Shown one piece after another: positions 44,369 to 51,583 of a DNA stretch of 64,000 nucleotides (positions are counted from its first letter, which is position 1; each line of letters begins with the position of its first letter). The notes under the pieces are model-generated. The model made no database searches, had not been told where the DNA came from, and was given only the letters and a program-made list of their open reading frames with translations. Source of the DNA: Geodermatophilus marinus (GTDB lineage: Bacteria > Actinomycetota > Actinomycetes > Mycobacteriales > Geodermatophilaceae). The stretch is from positions 62,001-126,000 of the forward strand of contig NZ_QVQH01000003.1 of NCBI RefSeq assembly GCF_003428645.1, given 5' to 3'. The position numbers and the translations under genes were made by a program.

Positions 44369-45523
44369 GTGCGGGTCCTCCTCCTCACCGGCCCCGGTGG
44401 GGCCGGCACCACCACGCTGGCCGCGGCGACCGGGGTGCGCAGCGCCCGGGCGGGAGCGCGCACCCTGCTGCTGGCGCGCCCCGGCCCCCTGCCGGCCGGG
44501 CTCGACGCCGTGGCCGGGCTGGCCGTCGTGCGCCCCGAGCCGCTGGCCGCCGCGGAGGCGCTGTGGGGCTCGCTGTCGGCCGAGCTGGCCACGGCCGCAC
44601 CGGGGCTGCCCCTCCCGCCGGCGAGCTCCGTGCCGCTGCTGCCGGGCGCCGCGGACCTCGCGCTGCTGACCCGGCTGGCCGAGGCGGGAGCCGCGGCGGA
44701 GGCGGACACCGTCGTCGTCGACGCCGGCCCGCTGCCCGGCGGCCCGGCCCTGGTCGCCCTGCCCGGCGCGCTGCGCTGGTGGCTCGACCGCGCCCTGCCC
44801 GGGCAGGCGCGGGTGCTGGGTGCGGTGCGGACGGCGGCGGTGCGCGCCGGCGCGGTGCCCCGCGGCCCCCTCGACGTGGCGCTGGACGCCGTCCCCCGGC
44901 TGGAGGCGCTGCTCGGCCGGCTGGCCCTCGACGACCCGGCCACCACCGAGGTGCGGCTGGTGGCGCTGCCGCGGCCCGGGGCCGCCGCCGCCCTGCGCGC
45001 CGCGGTCACCGCGCTGGCCCTGCACGGCCAGCGGCCGGCGGCGCTGCTGGCCCGCGTGCTGCCGCCCGCGCCCGCGGGGTGGTGGGCCGAGCGCGCCGCC
45101 GAGCAGGACGCCGTCCTGGCCGAGCTGGCCGCGCTGGCGCCGCTGCGGACGGTGCCCGAGGCCGCGGCGGCCCCGGCCGGGGCCGCGGGGCTGGCCGGCC
45201 TCCTGCCCGACGACCCGGGCAGCGCGCCCCCGCCGGCCGCCCCTACCGTCGAGCGGGCCCCGGGCGGACGTCGCCTCGTCCTCCCGCTGCCGTTCGCCGA
45301 GCGGGGCGACCTCACGCTGACCCGCGCCGGGGACGACCTCGTGGTGAGCGTCGCCGGCACCCGGCGCGCGGTCGGCCTGGACGCGCTGCTGCGCCGCTGC
45401 CGTGTCACCTCGGGCGCCCTGGCCGACGCCGGCACGGCGTCCGCGCGCCTGGAGGTCACCTTCACACCCGATCCGGAGCAGTGGCCGGCCGACCTGCTGG
45501 CCGCCGAGGGGAGCACACGATGA
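44369..45523 (+). CDS. ArsA/Get3-like ATPase relative with degenerate Walker A
   Basis: 384 residues. RVLLLTGPGGAGTTTLAAATG corresponds to the ArsA/MinD deviant Walker A (KGGVGKTT), but both lysines are replaced (P9 and T14), so normal ATP hydrolysis is doubtful. DTVVVDAGPLPGGPALVALPGALRWWLD fits Walker B and the following membrane-partner region. The C-terminal RRLVLPLPFAERGDLTLTRAGDDLVVSVAGTRRAVGL is the small Get3/ArsA_HSP20-like domain. It sits between the SRPBCC gene and a CxxCPxC protein, overlapping the latter by ATGA. Confidence 0.8.
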   Translation: MRVLLLTGPGGAGTTTLAAATGVRSARAGARTLLLARPGPLPAGLDAVAGLAVVRPEPLAAAEALWGSLSAELATAAPGLPLPPASSVPLLPGAADLALLTRLAEAGAAAEADTVVVDAGPLPGGPALVALPGALRWWLDRALPGQARVLGAVRTAAVRAGAVPRGPLDVALDAVPRLEALLGRLALDDPATTEVRLVALPRPGAAAALRAAVTALALHGQRPAALLARVLPPAPAGWWAERAAEQDAVLAELAALAPLRTVPEAAAAPAGAAGLAGLLPDDPGSAPPPAAPTVERAPGGRRLVLPLPFAERGDLTLTRAGDDLVVSVAGTRRAVGLDALLRRCRVTSGALADAGTASARLEVTFTPDPEQWPADLLAAEGSTR

Positions 45524-45900
45524 GCGAGCCGCCCGACTGGGTGGAGCAGGCCCGGCGACTGGTGGCCGGCCTCGGCCGGGCGTCCGGGGCGGGGGAGCAC
45601 CCGGCCGACTGCCGGTGGTGCCCGGTCTGCCAGGTCGCGGCCGTGGTCCGCGGCGAGCGGCCCGAGGTCGCCGCCGCGCTGGCCGGTGTGCTCGACGCTG
45701 CCGCCGCCGCGCTGCGGTCGCTGGCCGAGCCGCCGGCCGAGCCGACGGCCGCGGGCCGGGCCTCGTCCCCGGCCGCGTCCCCGGCTGCGACCCCCGGTGC
45801 GACCCCGGGCACGACCTCCCGCCCGGCCGCGGCGCCGGCGGAGCCCGGGGTGCCGCCCCGGCCGCAGTCGCCGCCGGTCCAGCACATCGAGATCGCCTGA
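45520..45900 (+). CDS. Conserved hypothetical protein with CRWCPVC knuckle
   Basis: 126 residues. ADCRWCPVCQVAAVVRGERPEV contains C31, C34 and C37 in a CxxCPxC arrangement likely to bind zinc, followed by a helix and an Ala/Pro/Thr-rich disordered tail. Function unknown. The ATG overlaps the ArsA-like stop as ATGA, and its own stop is immediately followed by the glucokinase GTG, so four genes (43929-46905) form one operon. Confidence 0.82.
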   Translation: MSEPPDWVEQARRLVAGLGRASGAGEHPADCRWCPVCQVAAVVRGERPEVAAALAGVLDAAAAALRSLAEPPAEPTAAGRASSPAASPAATPGATPGTTSRPAAAPAEPGVPPRPQSPPVQHIEIA

Positions 45901-46905
45901 GTGACCGGCACGCAGGAGGCCGCCCGGCGGCCGGCGCTCGGCATCGACATCGGCGGGACCAAGGTCGCCGGTGGCGTCGTGGCGCCCGACGGCGCGGTCC
46001 TGGCCACCGCGCGCCGGGCCACCCCCGGCGCCTCGGTCCAGGAGACCGAGGACGCGATCGCGGCCGTCGTCGAGGAGCTCGCCGCCGGCCCCGGCCGGGA
46101 CGCGGTCGGCGTCGGCGTGGGGGCCGCCGGGTGGTTCGACCGCACCGGCGACCGGGTGCTGTTCAGCCCCCACCTGGCCTGGCGCAACTCCAGCCTGCGC
46201 CGCGACCTGGCCGCGCGGTTCGGCCGGCCGCTGTGGGTCGGCAACGACGCCGACGCGGCGGCCTGGGCGGAGTACCGCTACGGCGCCGCCCGCGGGGCCG
46301 ATCTCGCGCTGATGGTCACGCTGGGCACCGGCATCGGTGGCGGCATCGTCCTGGGCGGCCGGCTGCAGCGCGGCTCGCACGGCGTCGCGGGGGAGTGGGG
46401 GCACATGCGGGTGGTCCCCGACGGCCGGCTGTGCGCCTGCGGCAACCGCGGCTGCTGGGAGCAGTACGCCAGCGGGACCGCGCTGGCCCACACCGCCCGG
46501 GAGGTGGCCCGCAGCTCACCGGCCGCCGCGGCGGTGCTGCTCGAGCGGGTGGACGGCGACCCCGACCGGCTCACCGGCGAGCACGTCGCCCGCGCCGCGG
46601 CCGACGGCGACCCGCTGGCCCGCGGGCTGCTGGCCGAGATGGGCGAGTGGCTGGGGCAGGGCATCGCCGACCTCGCCGCCGTCCTCGACCCGGAGGTCGT
46701 CGTCATCGGCGGTGGGGTGAGCGTGCTCGGCGAGACGGTGCTGGGGCCGGCGCGGGAGCGGCTCGAGCGGGCGCTGCCCGGCCGCGGGTTCCGGCCCGGG
46801 CCGCGGGTGGTCGTCGCCGAGCTCGGCGCGCAGGCCGGCCTCGTGGGCGCCGCCGACCTGGTCCGCACCGCGGTCGCCGAGAGCGGAGTGGATCCGTCGG
46901 CGTGA
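45901..46905 (+). CDS. glkA: ROK-family glucokinase
   Basis: 334 residues. The ATP phosphate loop ALGIDIGGTKVAGGVV, the catalytic-Asp region LWVGNDADAAAWAEYRYGAARG, TLGTGIGGGIVLGG and the ROK zinc-binding CACGNRGCWEQYASG (C178, C180, C185) are intact. It phosphorylates glucose, feeding the glycolytic gene at 55 kb. Streptomyces glkA of this family also mediates glucose repression; whether this one does is unknown. The start GTG abuts the previous stop. Its TGA lies in the loop of a bidirectional terminator. Confidence 0.92.
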   Translation: MTGTQEAARRPALGIDIGGTKVAGGVVAPDGAVLATARRATPGASVQETEDAIAAVVEELAAGPGRDAVGVGVGAAGWFDRTGDRVLFSPHLAWRNSSLRRDLAARFGRPLWVGNDADAAAWAEYRYGAARGADLALMVTLGTGIGGGIVLGGRLQRGSHGVAGEWGHMRVVPDGRLCACGNRGCWEQYASGTALAHTAREVARSSPAAAAVLLERVDGDPDRLTGEHVARAAADGDPLARGLLAEMGEWLGQGIADLAAVLDPEVVVIGGGVSVLGETVLGPARERLERALPGRGFRPGPRVVVAELGAQAGLVGAADLVRTAVAESGVDPSA

Positions 46906-46926
46906 CGCCGACGGGTCCACTCCGCT
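46882..46926. terminator. Bidirectional terminator overlapping both stop codons
   Basis: Arms 46882-46902 and 46906-46926 pair over 21 bp with a single T-G wobble. The three-base loop is the glucokinase stop codon TGA (46903-46905), and the stop of the convergent TIGR00300 gene begins at the far end of the other arm (46925-46927). The two genes therefore share one terminator within their coding ends. Confidence 0.85.
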
Positions 46927-48172
46927 ACGTCAGCTCGCGGGCCAGCTGCTCGAGGAACAGGCCGATGTCGGTGACGATGCCGATGGCCTGGGCGCTGCCG
47001 CGGTCGGCCAGCTTGGTCACCGTCGCCGGGTTGATGTCCACGCAGACCAGCGGCACCGACGCCGGGAGGATGTTCCCGGTCGCGATCGCGTGCAGCATCG
47101 TGGCCACCATGATGCAGAAGCCGACCCCCGGCAGCTGGGCCCGCATCGCCCGCTGACCGTCGAGGACGTCGGTGTGCACGTCGGGCAGCGGGCCGTCGTC
47201 GCGCACCGACCCGACCAGCACGAACGGCTTCCCGGCCTGCACCATCGCGTGCATGACCCCGCCGGTGAGGACGCCGGAGGACACCGCGCCCGCGATCGAC
47301 CCGGCCCGCCGGATCGTGTTGATCGCGCGGATGTGGTGCTCGTGCCCGTGCGGGACGCCCGAGCCCTTGGCCAGGTCGACACCCAGCGACGTGCCGAACA
47401 GCGCCGACTCGATGTCGTGGGTGGCCAGCGCGTTGCCGGCGAAGAGGACGTCGACGTAGCCGGCCTCGACCAGCCGCACCATCGCCGGCGCGGCGCCGGT
47501 GTGGACGACGGCCGGCCCGCCGACCCACAGCACCTTCTGCCCGGCCGCCTTGACCTCCCGCATCCGCTCGGCGATCTGGCGCACCAGCACCACCTGCGGC
47601 TTCTCGCTCGAGGCCACCGAGGACATGAAGCCGAAGGCCTCCTCGTCGCCGCGGGCGACCGCGGGCGGCAGCTCGACCCGGACGCCGTGCGACCCGCACA
47701 CCACCCGCTCGCCGGCGCGGACGTCGCTGACCGGGACGGTGCGCACCACCGGCCGGCCGCCCTCCTCCGAGACGACCAGCCCGCAGTCCATCTCGGCGCG
47801 GTCGACCGGCAGCCACTCGCGGTCCAGCCGCACGGAGGTGTCCAGGTTGGTCGTGGAGTAGAAGTCGTCGGGGAACACGCCGTCGGCCGGGGCCGGCCGC
47901 AGGGTGGCCGTCCCCGGGTCGACGGCGTTGGCGCCGTGGGTCTGCAGCCGCATCACGATGCGGTCGAGCAGCTCGGCGTCGGCGGCGCTGACCCGGACCA
48001 GGGCTCGGGACTCGTCCTCGTGCTGGCGGCCGAGGTCGAGGGACTCGATGCGGTAGTCCCCGCCGTACTCGAGGACGTCGTCGAGGACCCGGGCGAGGAC
48101 GCCGGTGTCCATGAGGTGCCCGCTCAGAGCGACCGTCGTGGCGTGCGGTGTCGGGGTCTGCGTGGGCTCCAC
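46925..48172 (-). CDS. TIGR00300-type ornithine cyclodeaminase-like protein (LOR/SDH domain)
   Basis: 415 residues. The N-terminal ALSGHLMDTGVLARVLDDVLEYGGDYRIESLDLGRQHEDESRALVRVSA is the LOR/SDH-type domain. The C-terminal part has KVLWVGGPAVVHTGAAPAMVRLVEAGYVDVLFAGNALATHDIE and GVGFCIMVATMLHAIATGNILPASVPLVCVDINPATVTKL, matching archaeal-type ornithine cyclodeaminase and the C-terminal module of cyanobacterial ArgZ/AgrE. It would convert ornithine to proline with NAD; the arginine dihydrolase module is absent. GTG 48172 has TAGCCT seven bases upstream (plus 48180-48185). Confidence 0.82.
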   Translation of the reverse strand: MEPTQTPTPHATTVALSGHLMDTGVLARVLDDVLEYGGDYRIESLDLGRQHEDESRALVRVSAADAELLDRIVMRLQTHGANAVDPGTATLRPAPADGVFPDDFYSTTNLDTSVRLDREWLPVDRAEMDCGLVVSEEGGRPVVRTVPVSDVRAGERVVCGSHGVRVELPPAVARGDEEAFGFMSSVASSEKPQVVLVRQIAERMREVKAAGQKVLWVGGPAVVHTGAAPAMVRLVEAGYVDVLFAGNALATHDIESALFGTSLGVDLAKGSGVPHGHEHHIRAINTIRRAGSIAGAVSSGVLTGGVMHAMVQAGKPFVLVGSVRDDGPLPDVHTDVLDGQRAMRAQLPGVGFCIMVATMLHAIATGNILPASVPLVCVDINPATVTKLADRGSAQAIGIVTDIGLFLEQLARELT

Positions 48173-48196
48173 CCGGCGGAGGCTATGGCACGGTCG

Positions 48197-48446
48197 TCCT
48201 CCGGACGACACCGCGACCACCTGCCGTCCCCGACCGGCGCCGAGCCGTCCCGTCGCCGCTGCGCGGAGCCCTGCGGGCCCCACTGGCGCCGACGTCCGCG
48301 ACCACCTGCCGTCCCCGACCGGCGCCGAGCCGTCCCGTCGCCGCTGCGCGGAGCCCTGCGGGCCCCACTGGCGCCGACGTCCGCGACCACCTGCCGTCCC
48401 CGACCGGCGCCGAGCCGTCCCGTCGCCGCTGCGCGGAGCCCTGCGG
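48197..48446. repeat. Intergenic tandem repeat F: 85-bp units
   Basis: CCGCGACCACCTGCCG recurs at 48211, 48296 and 48381, giving two full 85-bp units and a third truncated one. Each has GTCCCCGACCGGCGCCGAGCCG and GCGCGGAGCCCTGCGGGCCCC. The block opens with GTCCTCCGGACGAC. Both the opening palindrome and the GCCGTCCCCGRCCGGCG core match repeat D at 24.1 kb, so these are two members of one family. It lies between the TIGR00300 promoter and the next minus-strand gene. Confidence 0.92.
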
Positions 48447-48466
48447 TCCCCTGCCCCGTGGGACGG

Positions 48467-49162
48467 TCAGACGACCGCGCCGTCGTCGCCGTCGTCGTCC
48501 AGCGAACGCTCGCGCATGCGGGAGAGGAGCAGCCACGCACCGCCGGCCACCGCGGCCACCCCGAGCACGAGGCCGGTGTCCCCGGACAGCCCGACCACCC
48601 GCGGCGCGAAGACGAGGACGACGCCGGCTGCCACGAGCAGCACGGCGTAGAGGGAGGCGGGGGAGGGGGCCGGGACCGGCGGGGGCGGCGGCGGCTCGTA
48701 GTGCTCCTCGGGGCCGTCGAGCAGGTCGGGCTCTGACGGTGCCGGCGCCAGGGCCGGCGCCGGGGCGTCGCCCTCGCCGCCCGCCGCGCGGCCGTGCTCG
48801 GCCTCGTAGGCGGCGACGATGCGTGCCCACTCGGCGTCCTCGTCGAGGTCGGGCCGGGACGCGCGCGGCGCCCGGGTGCGCTCGGGGACGTGCTCGTCGG
48901 CGTGCTGGTCGACCAGGGCGTGACCCTCGCCGGCCCGGGCCCGGTCGACGAACAGCCGGTCGGTCGGGGGGCTGGGCAGCGACACGGTGCGGGTGTAGGG
49001 CTCCACGTCGGCCGAGGGCTCCAGGTAGGCGGCGATGCCGGCCTCGCGCAGCACGTCGAGCAGGTGCTCCCCGACCCGCGGGTCGACGTCGCGCAGGGGG
49101 GACCACAGCGCGGCGTCCAGGCCGTTGTCGCGCCGTCCCCTGCCGCGGCGCGGCCCGCTCAC
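48467..49162 (-). CDS. Hypothetical protein with two C-terminal membrane helices
   Basis: 231 residues. The N-terminal domain (LDAALWSPLRDVDPRVGEHLLDVLREAGIAAYLEPSADVEPYTRTVSLPSPPTDRLFVDR) has a compact, DUF2007-like appearance. An acidic Pro-rich linker (EEHYEPPPPPPVPAPSP) follows, then two hydrophobic segments (LYAVLLVAAGVVLVFAPRVVG and GLVLGVAAVAGGAWLLL). Function unknown. The GTG overlaps the upstream hydrolase stop as GTGA, so it is the second gene of a pair. Confidence 0.8.
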   Translation of the reverse strand: MSGPRRGRGRRDNGLDAALWSPLRDVDPRVGEHLLDVLREAGIAAYLEPSADVEPYTRTVSLPSPPTDRLFVDRARAGEGHALVDQHADEHVPERTRAPRASRPDLDEDAEWARIVAAYEAEHGRAAGGEGDAPAPALAPAPSEPDLLDGPEEHYEPPPPPPVPAPSPASLYAVLLVAAGVVLVFAPRVVGLSGDTGLVLGVAAVAGGAWLLLSRMRERSLDDDGDDGAVV

Positions 49163-49944
49163 GCGCCCGCCTCGCGGGCGGGCGTGCGGGCGCGGATCCA
49201 CTCCACGGAGCCGGCGAAGATGCGCGGTGCGTCGTTGTCCAGGGTGGCCACGTGGTAGCTGTCCTCCAGGAGGACCTCGGTGACGTCGGTGCTGCCCACC
49301 TCGGCGAGCAGCACCCGGACCGATGCCGGTTCGACCACGTGGTCGGTGACGCTGCGGAACACCAGCAGCGGTGCGGTCACCGAGCCGAGCCCGGCCCGGG
49401 TCGCCGTCCACAGCCGGCGCAGCCCCAGGACGGCACGGGTCGGCAGCCGGCCGTACGCGCGCTCGGTGACCCCCGGCTTCTTGATGTCGTCGGCGATGGC
49501 CCGCCAGCTCGGCGTGACCCGGGCCAGCAGCGGCAGCAGCTTGGCGTCGAGCCGCTCGGTGAGCAGCGACGGGTTGACCAGGACCAGGCCCTCGACCTCG
49601 TCCGGGCGCAGCTGGGCCAGCCGCAGGGCCAGCGTGCCGCCCATGGACAGCCCGGCCACCACGACGCGGTCGCACTCCGCGGCCAGCTCGTCCAGAGCGG
49701 CGGAGACCGCCCGGACCCAGTCCTCCTCCGTGGTGAGGTTGCAGTCCTGCCAGCGGGTGCCGTGGCCCGGCAGCAGCGGCGCGCGGACGGCGAAGCCCTC
49801 GGCGGCCAGGTGCTCGCCCCAGGGCCGCATGCTGAACGGGGAGCCGGTGAAGCCGTGCACCAGGAGCACGCCGGTGCCCTCGCCGGCCGGCCTGCCGGCG
49901 GCGGAGAAGGGCTCGGCGCCGGGCTGCACCTCGGGGTCGGGCAC
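49159..49944 (-). CDS. Alpha/beta hydrolase (monoacylglycerol lipase/carboxylesterase-like)
   Basis: 261 residues. VLLVHGFTGSPFSMRPW supplies the oxyanion HG, LLPGHGTRWQD follows, and VVVAGLSMGGTLALRLA holds the nucleophile Ser100. LVFRSVTDHVVEP gives the likely catalytic Asp and LEDSYHVATLD the His. It resembles Est30-type carboxylesterases and monoacylglycerol lipases. Together with the divergent acyltransferase this suggests glycerolipid turnover (inference). The GTG has GAGGAGG upstream. Confidence 0.9.
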   Translation of the reverse strand: MPDPEVQPGAEPFSAAGRPAGEGTGVLLVHGFTGSPFSMRPWGEHLAAEGFAVRAPLLPGHGTRWQDCNLTTEEDWVRAVSAALDELAAECDRVVVAGLSMGGTLALRLAQLRPDEVEGLVLVNPSLLTERLDAKLLPLLARVTPSWRAIADDIKKPGVTERAYGRLPTRAVLGLRRLWTATRAGLGSVTAPLLVFRSVTDHVVEPASVRVLLAEVGSTDVTEVLLEDSYHVATLDNDAPRIFAGSVEWIRARTPAREAGA

Positions 49945-50065
49945 GGGTCCTCCTCGGCGTCCGGGCGGGGCCCGGCGGGTACGTCGCGGCTGGTCCGGCG
50001 GACAGGGCGGGCTCGATTGTCCTCCCGCCGCCGGGCTCCTTAGTCTGGCAGCCCCCGAGGGAGGC

Positions 50066-50830
50066 GTGTTGTTCTACTGGTTCCTCAAGTTCGTGGCCAT
50101 CGGCCCGGTCGTGAAGCTCGTGCTCCGGCCGCGGGCCGAGGGCACGTCGCACGTCCCCCGCACGGGGGCGGCGATCCTGGCGAGCAACCACCTGTCGGCG
50201 GCGGACTGGGTGTTCATGCCGCTGGCGCTGCGCCGGCGGGTGACCTTCCTCGCCAAGTCCGAGTACTTCACCGGTCGCGGCGTGAAGGGGTTCCTGCAGC
50301 GGGCCTTCTTCGCCGGCGCGGGCCAGGTGCCCATCGACCGCACCAACGCCTCGGCCGCGGAGAACGCGATCCGCACGGGCCTGCGGATCCTGCGCGGGGG
50401 CAGGTTGCTCGGCATCTACCCCGAGGGCACGCGCTCGCCCGACGGCCGGCTGTTCCGCGGCAAGACCGGCGTGGCGCGCATGGCGCTCGAGACGCGGGTG
50501 CCCGTCGTCCCGGTGGCGATGGTCTACCAGCCGCGGTCGTGGCCGCTGGTCGGCCGGAGGTTGCCGCGGGTGTGCGTGCGGTTCGGGCAGCCGCTGGACT
50601 TCAGCCGCTACGAGGGCCTGGCCGGTGACCGCTTCGTCGAGCGGTCGATCACCGACGAGATCATGTACGAGATCATGACCCTGTCCGCGCAGGAGTACGT
50701 CGACGTCTACGGCGCGCGGGTGAAGAAGTCGATGGACGCCACCGGGGCCAGCGCGGCGGAGGTCCTGCTGCGGATGACGCCGCCGGCCGAGGAGTCCGCC
50801 GAGCGCGCACCGGAGTCGCTGGCCGGCTGA
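50066..50830 (+). CDS. plsC: 1-acyl-sn-glycerol-3-phosphate acyltransferase family protein
   Basis: 254 residues. Motif I is NHLSAADW (H42-x4-D47), motif III is IYPEGTRSPDG (E120) and motif IV is VPVVPVAM, as in PlsC. An N-terminal hydrophobic stretch (FYWFLKFVAIGPVVKLVL) anchors it to the membrane. It would esterify lysophosphatidic acid or a related lipid. GTG 50066 and TTG 50069 are both possible starts behind GAGGGAGG; a TAGTCT box (50041 area) gives a very short leader. Confidence 0.92.
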   Translation: MLFYWFLKFVAIGPVVKLVLRPRAEGTSHVPRTGAAILASNHLSAADWVFMPLALRRRVTFLAKSEYFTGRGVKGFLQRAFFAGAGQVPIDRTNASAAENAIRTGLRILRGGRLLGIYPEGTRSPDGRLFRGKTGVARMALETRVPVVPVAMVYQPRSWPLVGRRLPRVCVRFGQPLDFSRYEGLAGDRFVERSITDEIMYEIMTLSAQEYVDVYGARVKKSMDATGASAAEVLLRMTPPAEESAERAPESLAG

Positions 50831-50896
50831 CCCTGCGGCGCCGGGGTCGGCGTCGCACGATCGGACCGTGCCCTGTCGACCCCGTCGTCCCCTGCG

Positions 50897-51047
50897 GTGA
50901 GCCCGGACCCGGCCGGACTGGTGTACGCGGCCGCGGGGGTCGCGGCCCTGCTGGCCGCCGTCCTCCCGCGCGCTCGCCCGGGCGCCGGTCTCGATGCCGA
51001 TGGTCTTCGTCGGGATCGAGGCCGCGGCTCCGGTCACGGCCACCTGA
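50897..51047 (+). pseudogene. Possible remnant of a cation/proton antiporter N-terminus
   Basis: GTG 50897 opens VSPDPAGLVYAAAGVAALLAAVLPR, which looks like the first helix of a NhaP/CPA1-type antiporter. The similarity then continues in the +1 frame as ALARAPVSMPMVFVGIEAAA before a TGA at 51045-51047. The rest of the gene is missing and RNase AS begins 22 bp later. A frameshifted, truncated relic explains the pattern, but the fragment is short. Confidence 0.4.
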
Positions 51048-51069
51048 GGGCGCACCTACGGTGGGCGCC

Positions 51070-51555
51070 GTGCGGCGGTACTTCTACGACACCGAGTTCA
51101 TCGAGGACGGCACCACCATCGACCTGGTGTCCATCGGGGTCGTCGACGAGGCCGGGCGGGAGTTCTACGCGGTCAGCACCGAGTTCGACGAGCGCAGGGC
51201 CATCCCGTGGGTGCGGCGCAACGTGCTCGACCAGCTGCCCCCGCCCGCCGACCGCGCCTGGCGCAGCCGGCGGCGGATCCGCGAGGACCTGCTCGCCTTC
51301 CTCACCGGCCCGGGCGAGGAGGTGGAGCTGTGGGCCTGGTTCGGGGCCTACGACCACGTCGCCCTCTGCCAGCTGTGGGGGCCGATGACCGCGCTGCCCC
51401 GGGCGGTGCCGCGGTTCACCCGCGAGCTGCGGCAGCGCTGGGACGACCGGGGGCAGCCTGCCCTGCCGCCGAAACCGGCCGGCAGCCACGACGCGCTGGT
51501 CGACGCCCGGTACAACCTGGCCCGGTGGCGGGCCATGGAGCCCGGCGGGGGCTGA
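51070..51555 (+). CDS. RNase AS-like 3'-5' exoribonuclease (DEDDh)
   Basis: 161 residues. RRYFYDTEFIEDGTTIDLVSIGVV contains the first catalytic DxE (D7, E9), WAWFGAYDHVALCQLWG supplies the second Asp, and SHDALVDARYNLARWR has the terminal HD...D. This is the actinobacterial polyadenylate-specific RNase AS family (Rv2179c-like). GTG 51070 has TACGGT (51057-51062) seven bases upstream, favouring it over an in-frame GTG at 51061. Its position near aroG is also typical. Confidence 0.92.
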   Translation: MRRYFYDTEFIEDGTTIDLVSIGVVDEAGREFYAVSTEFDERRAIPWVRRNVLDQLPPPADRAWRSRRRIREDLLAFLTGPGEEVELWAWFGAYDHVALCQLWGPMTALPRAVPRFTRELRQRWDDRGQPALPPKPAGSHDALVDARYNLARWRAMEPGGG

Positions 51556-51583
51556 CGGGGCAGGACGGCTCCGTTGCGATCGC

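Noticed and set aside
48467-51055. 862-codon minus-strand frame
   Set aside because: Only its last 231 codons form the real gene starting at 49162; the rest is antisense to plsC or in another frame of the hydrolase.
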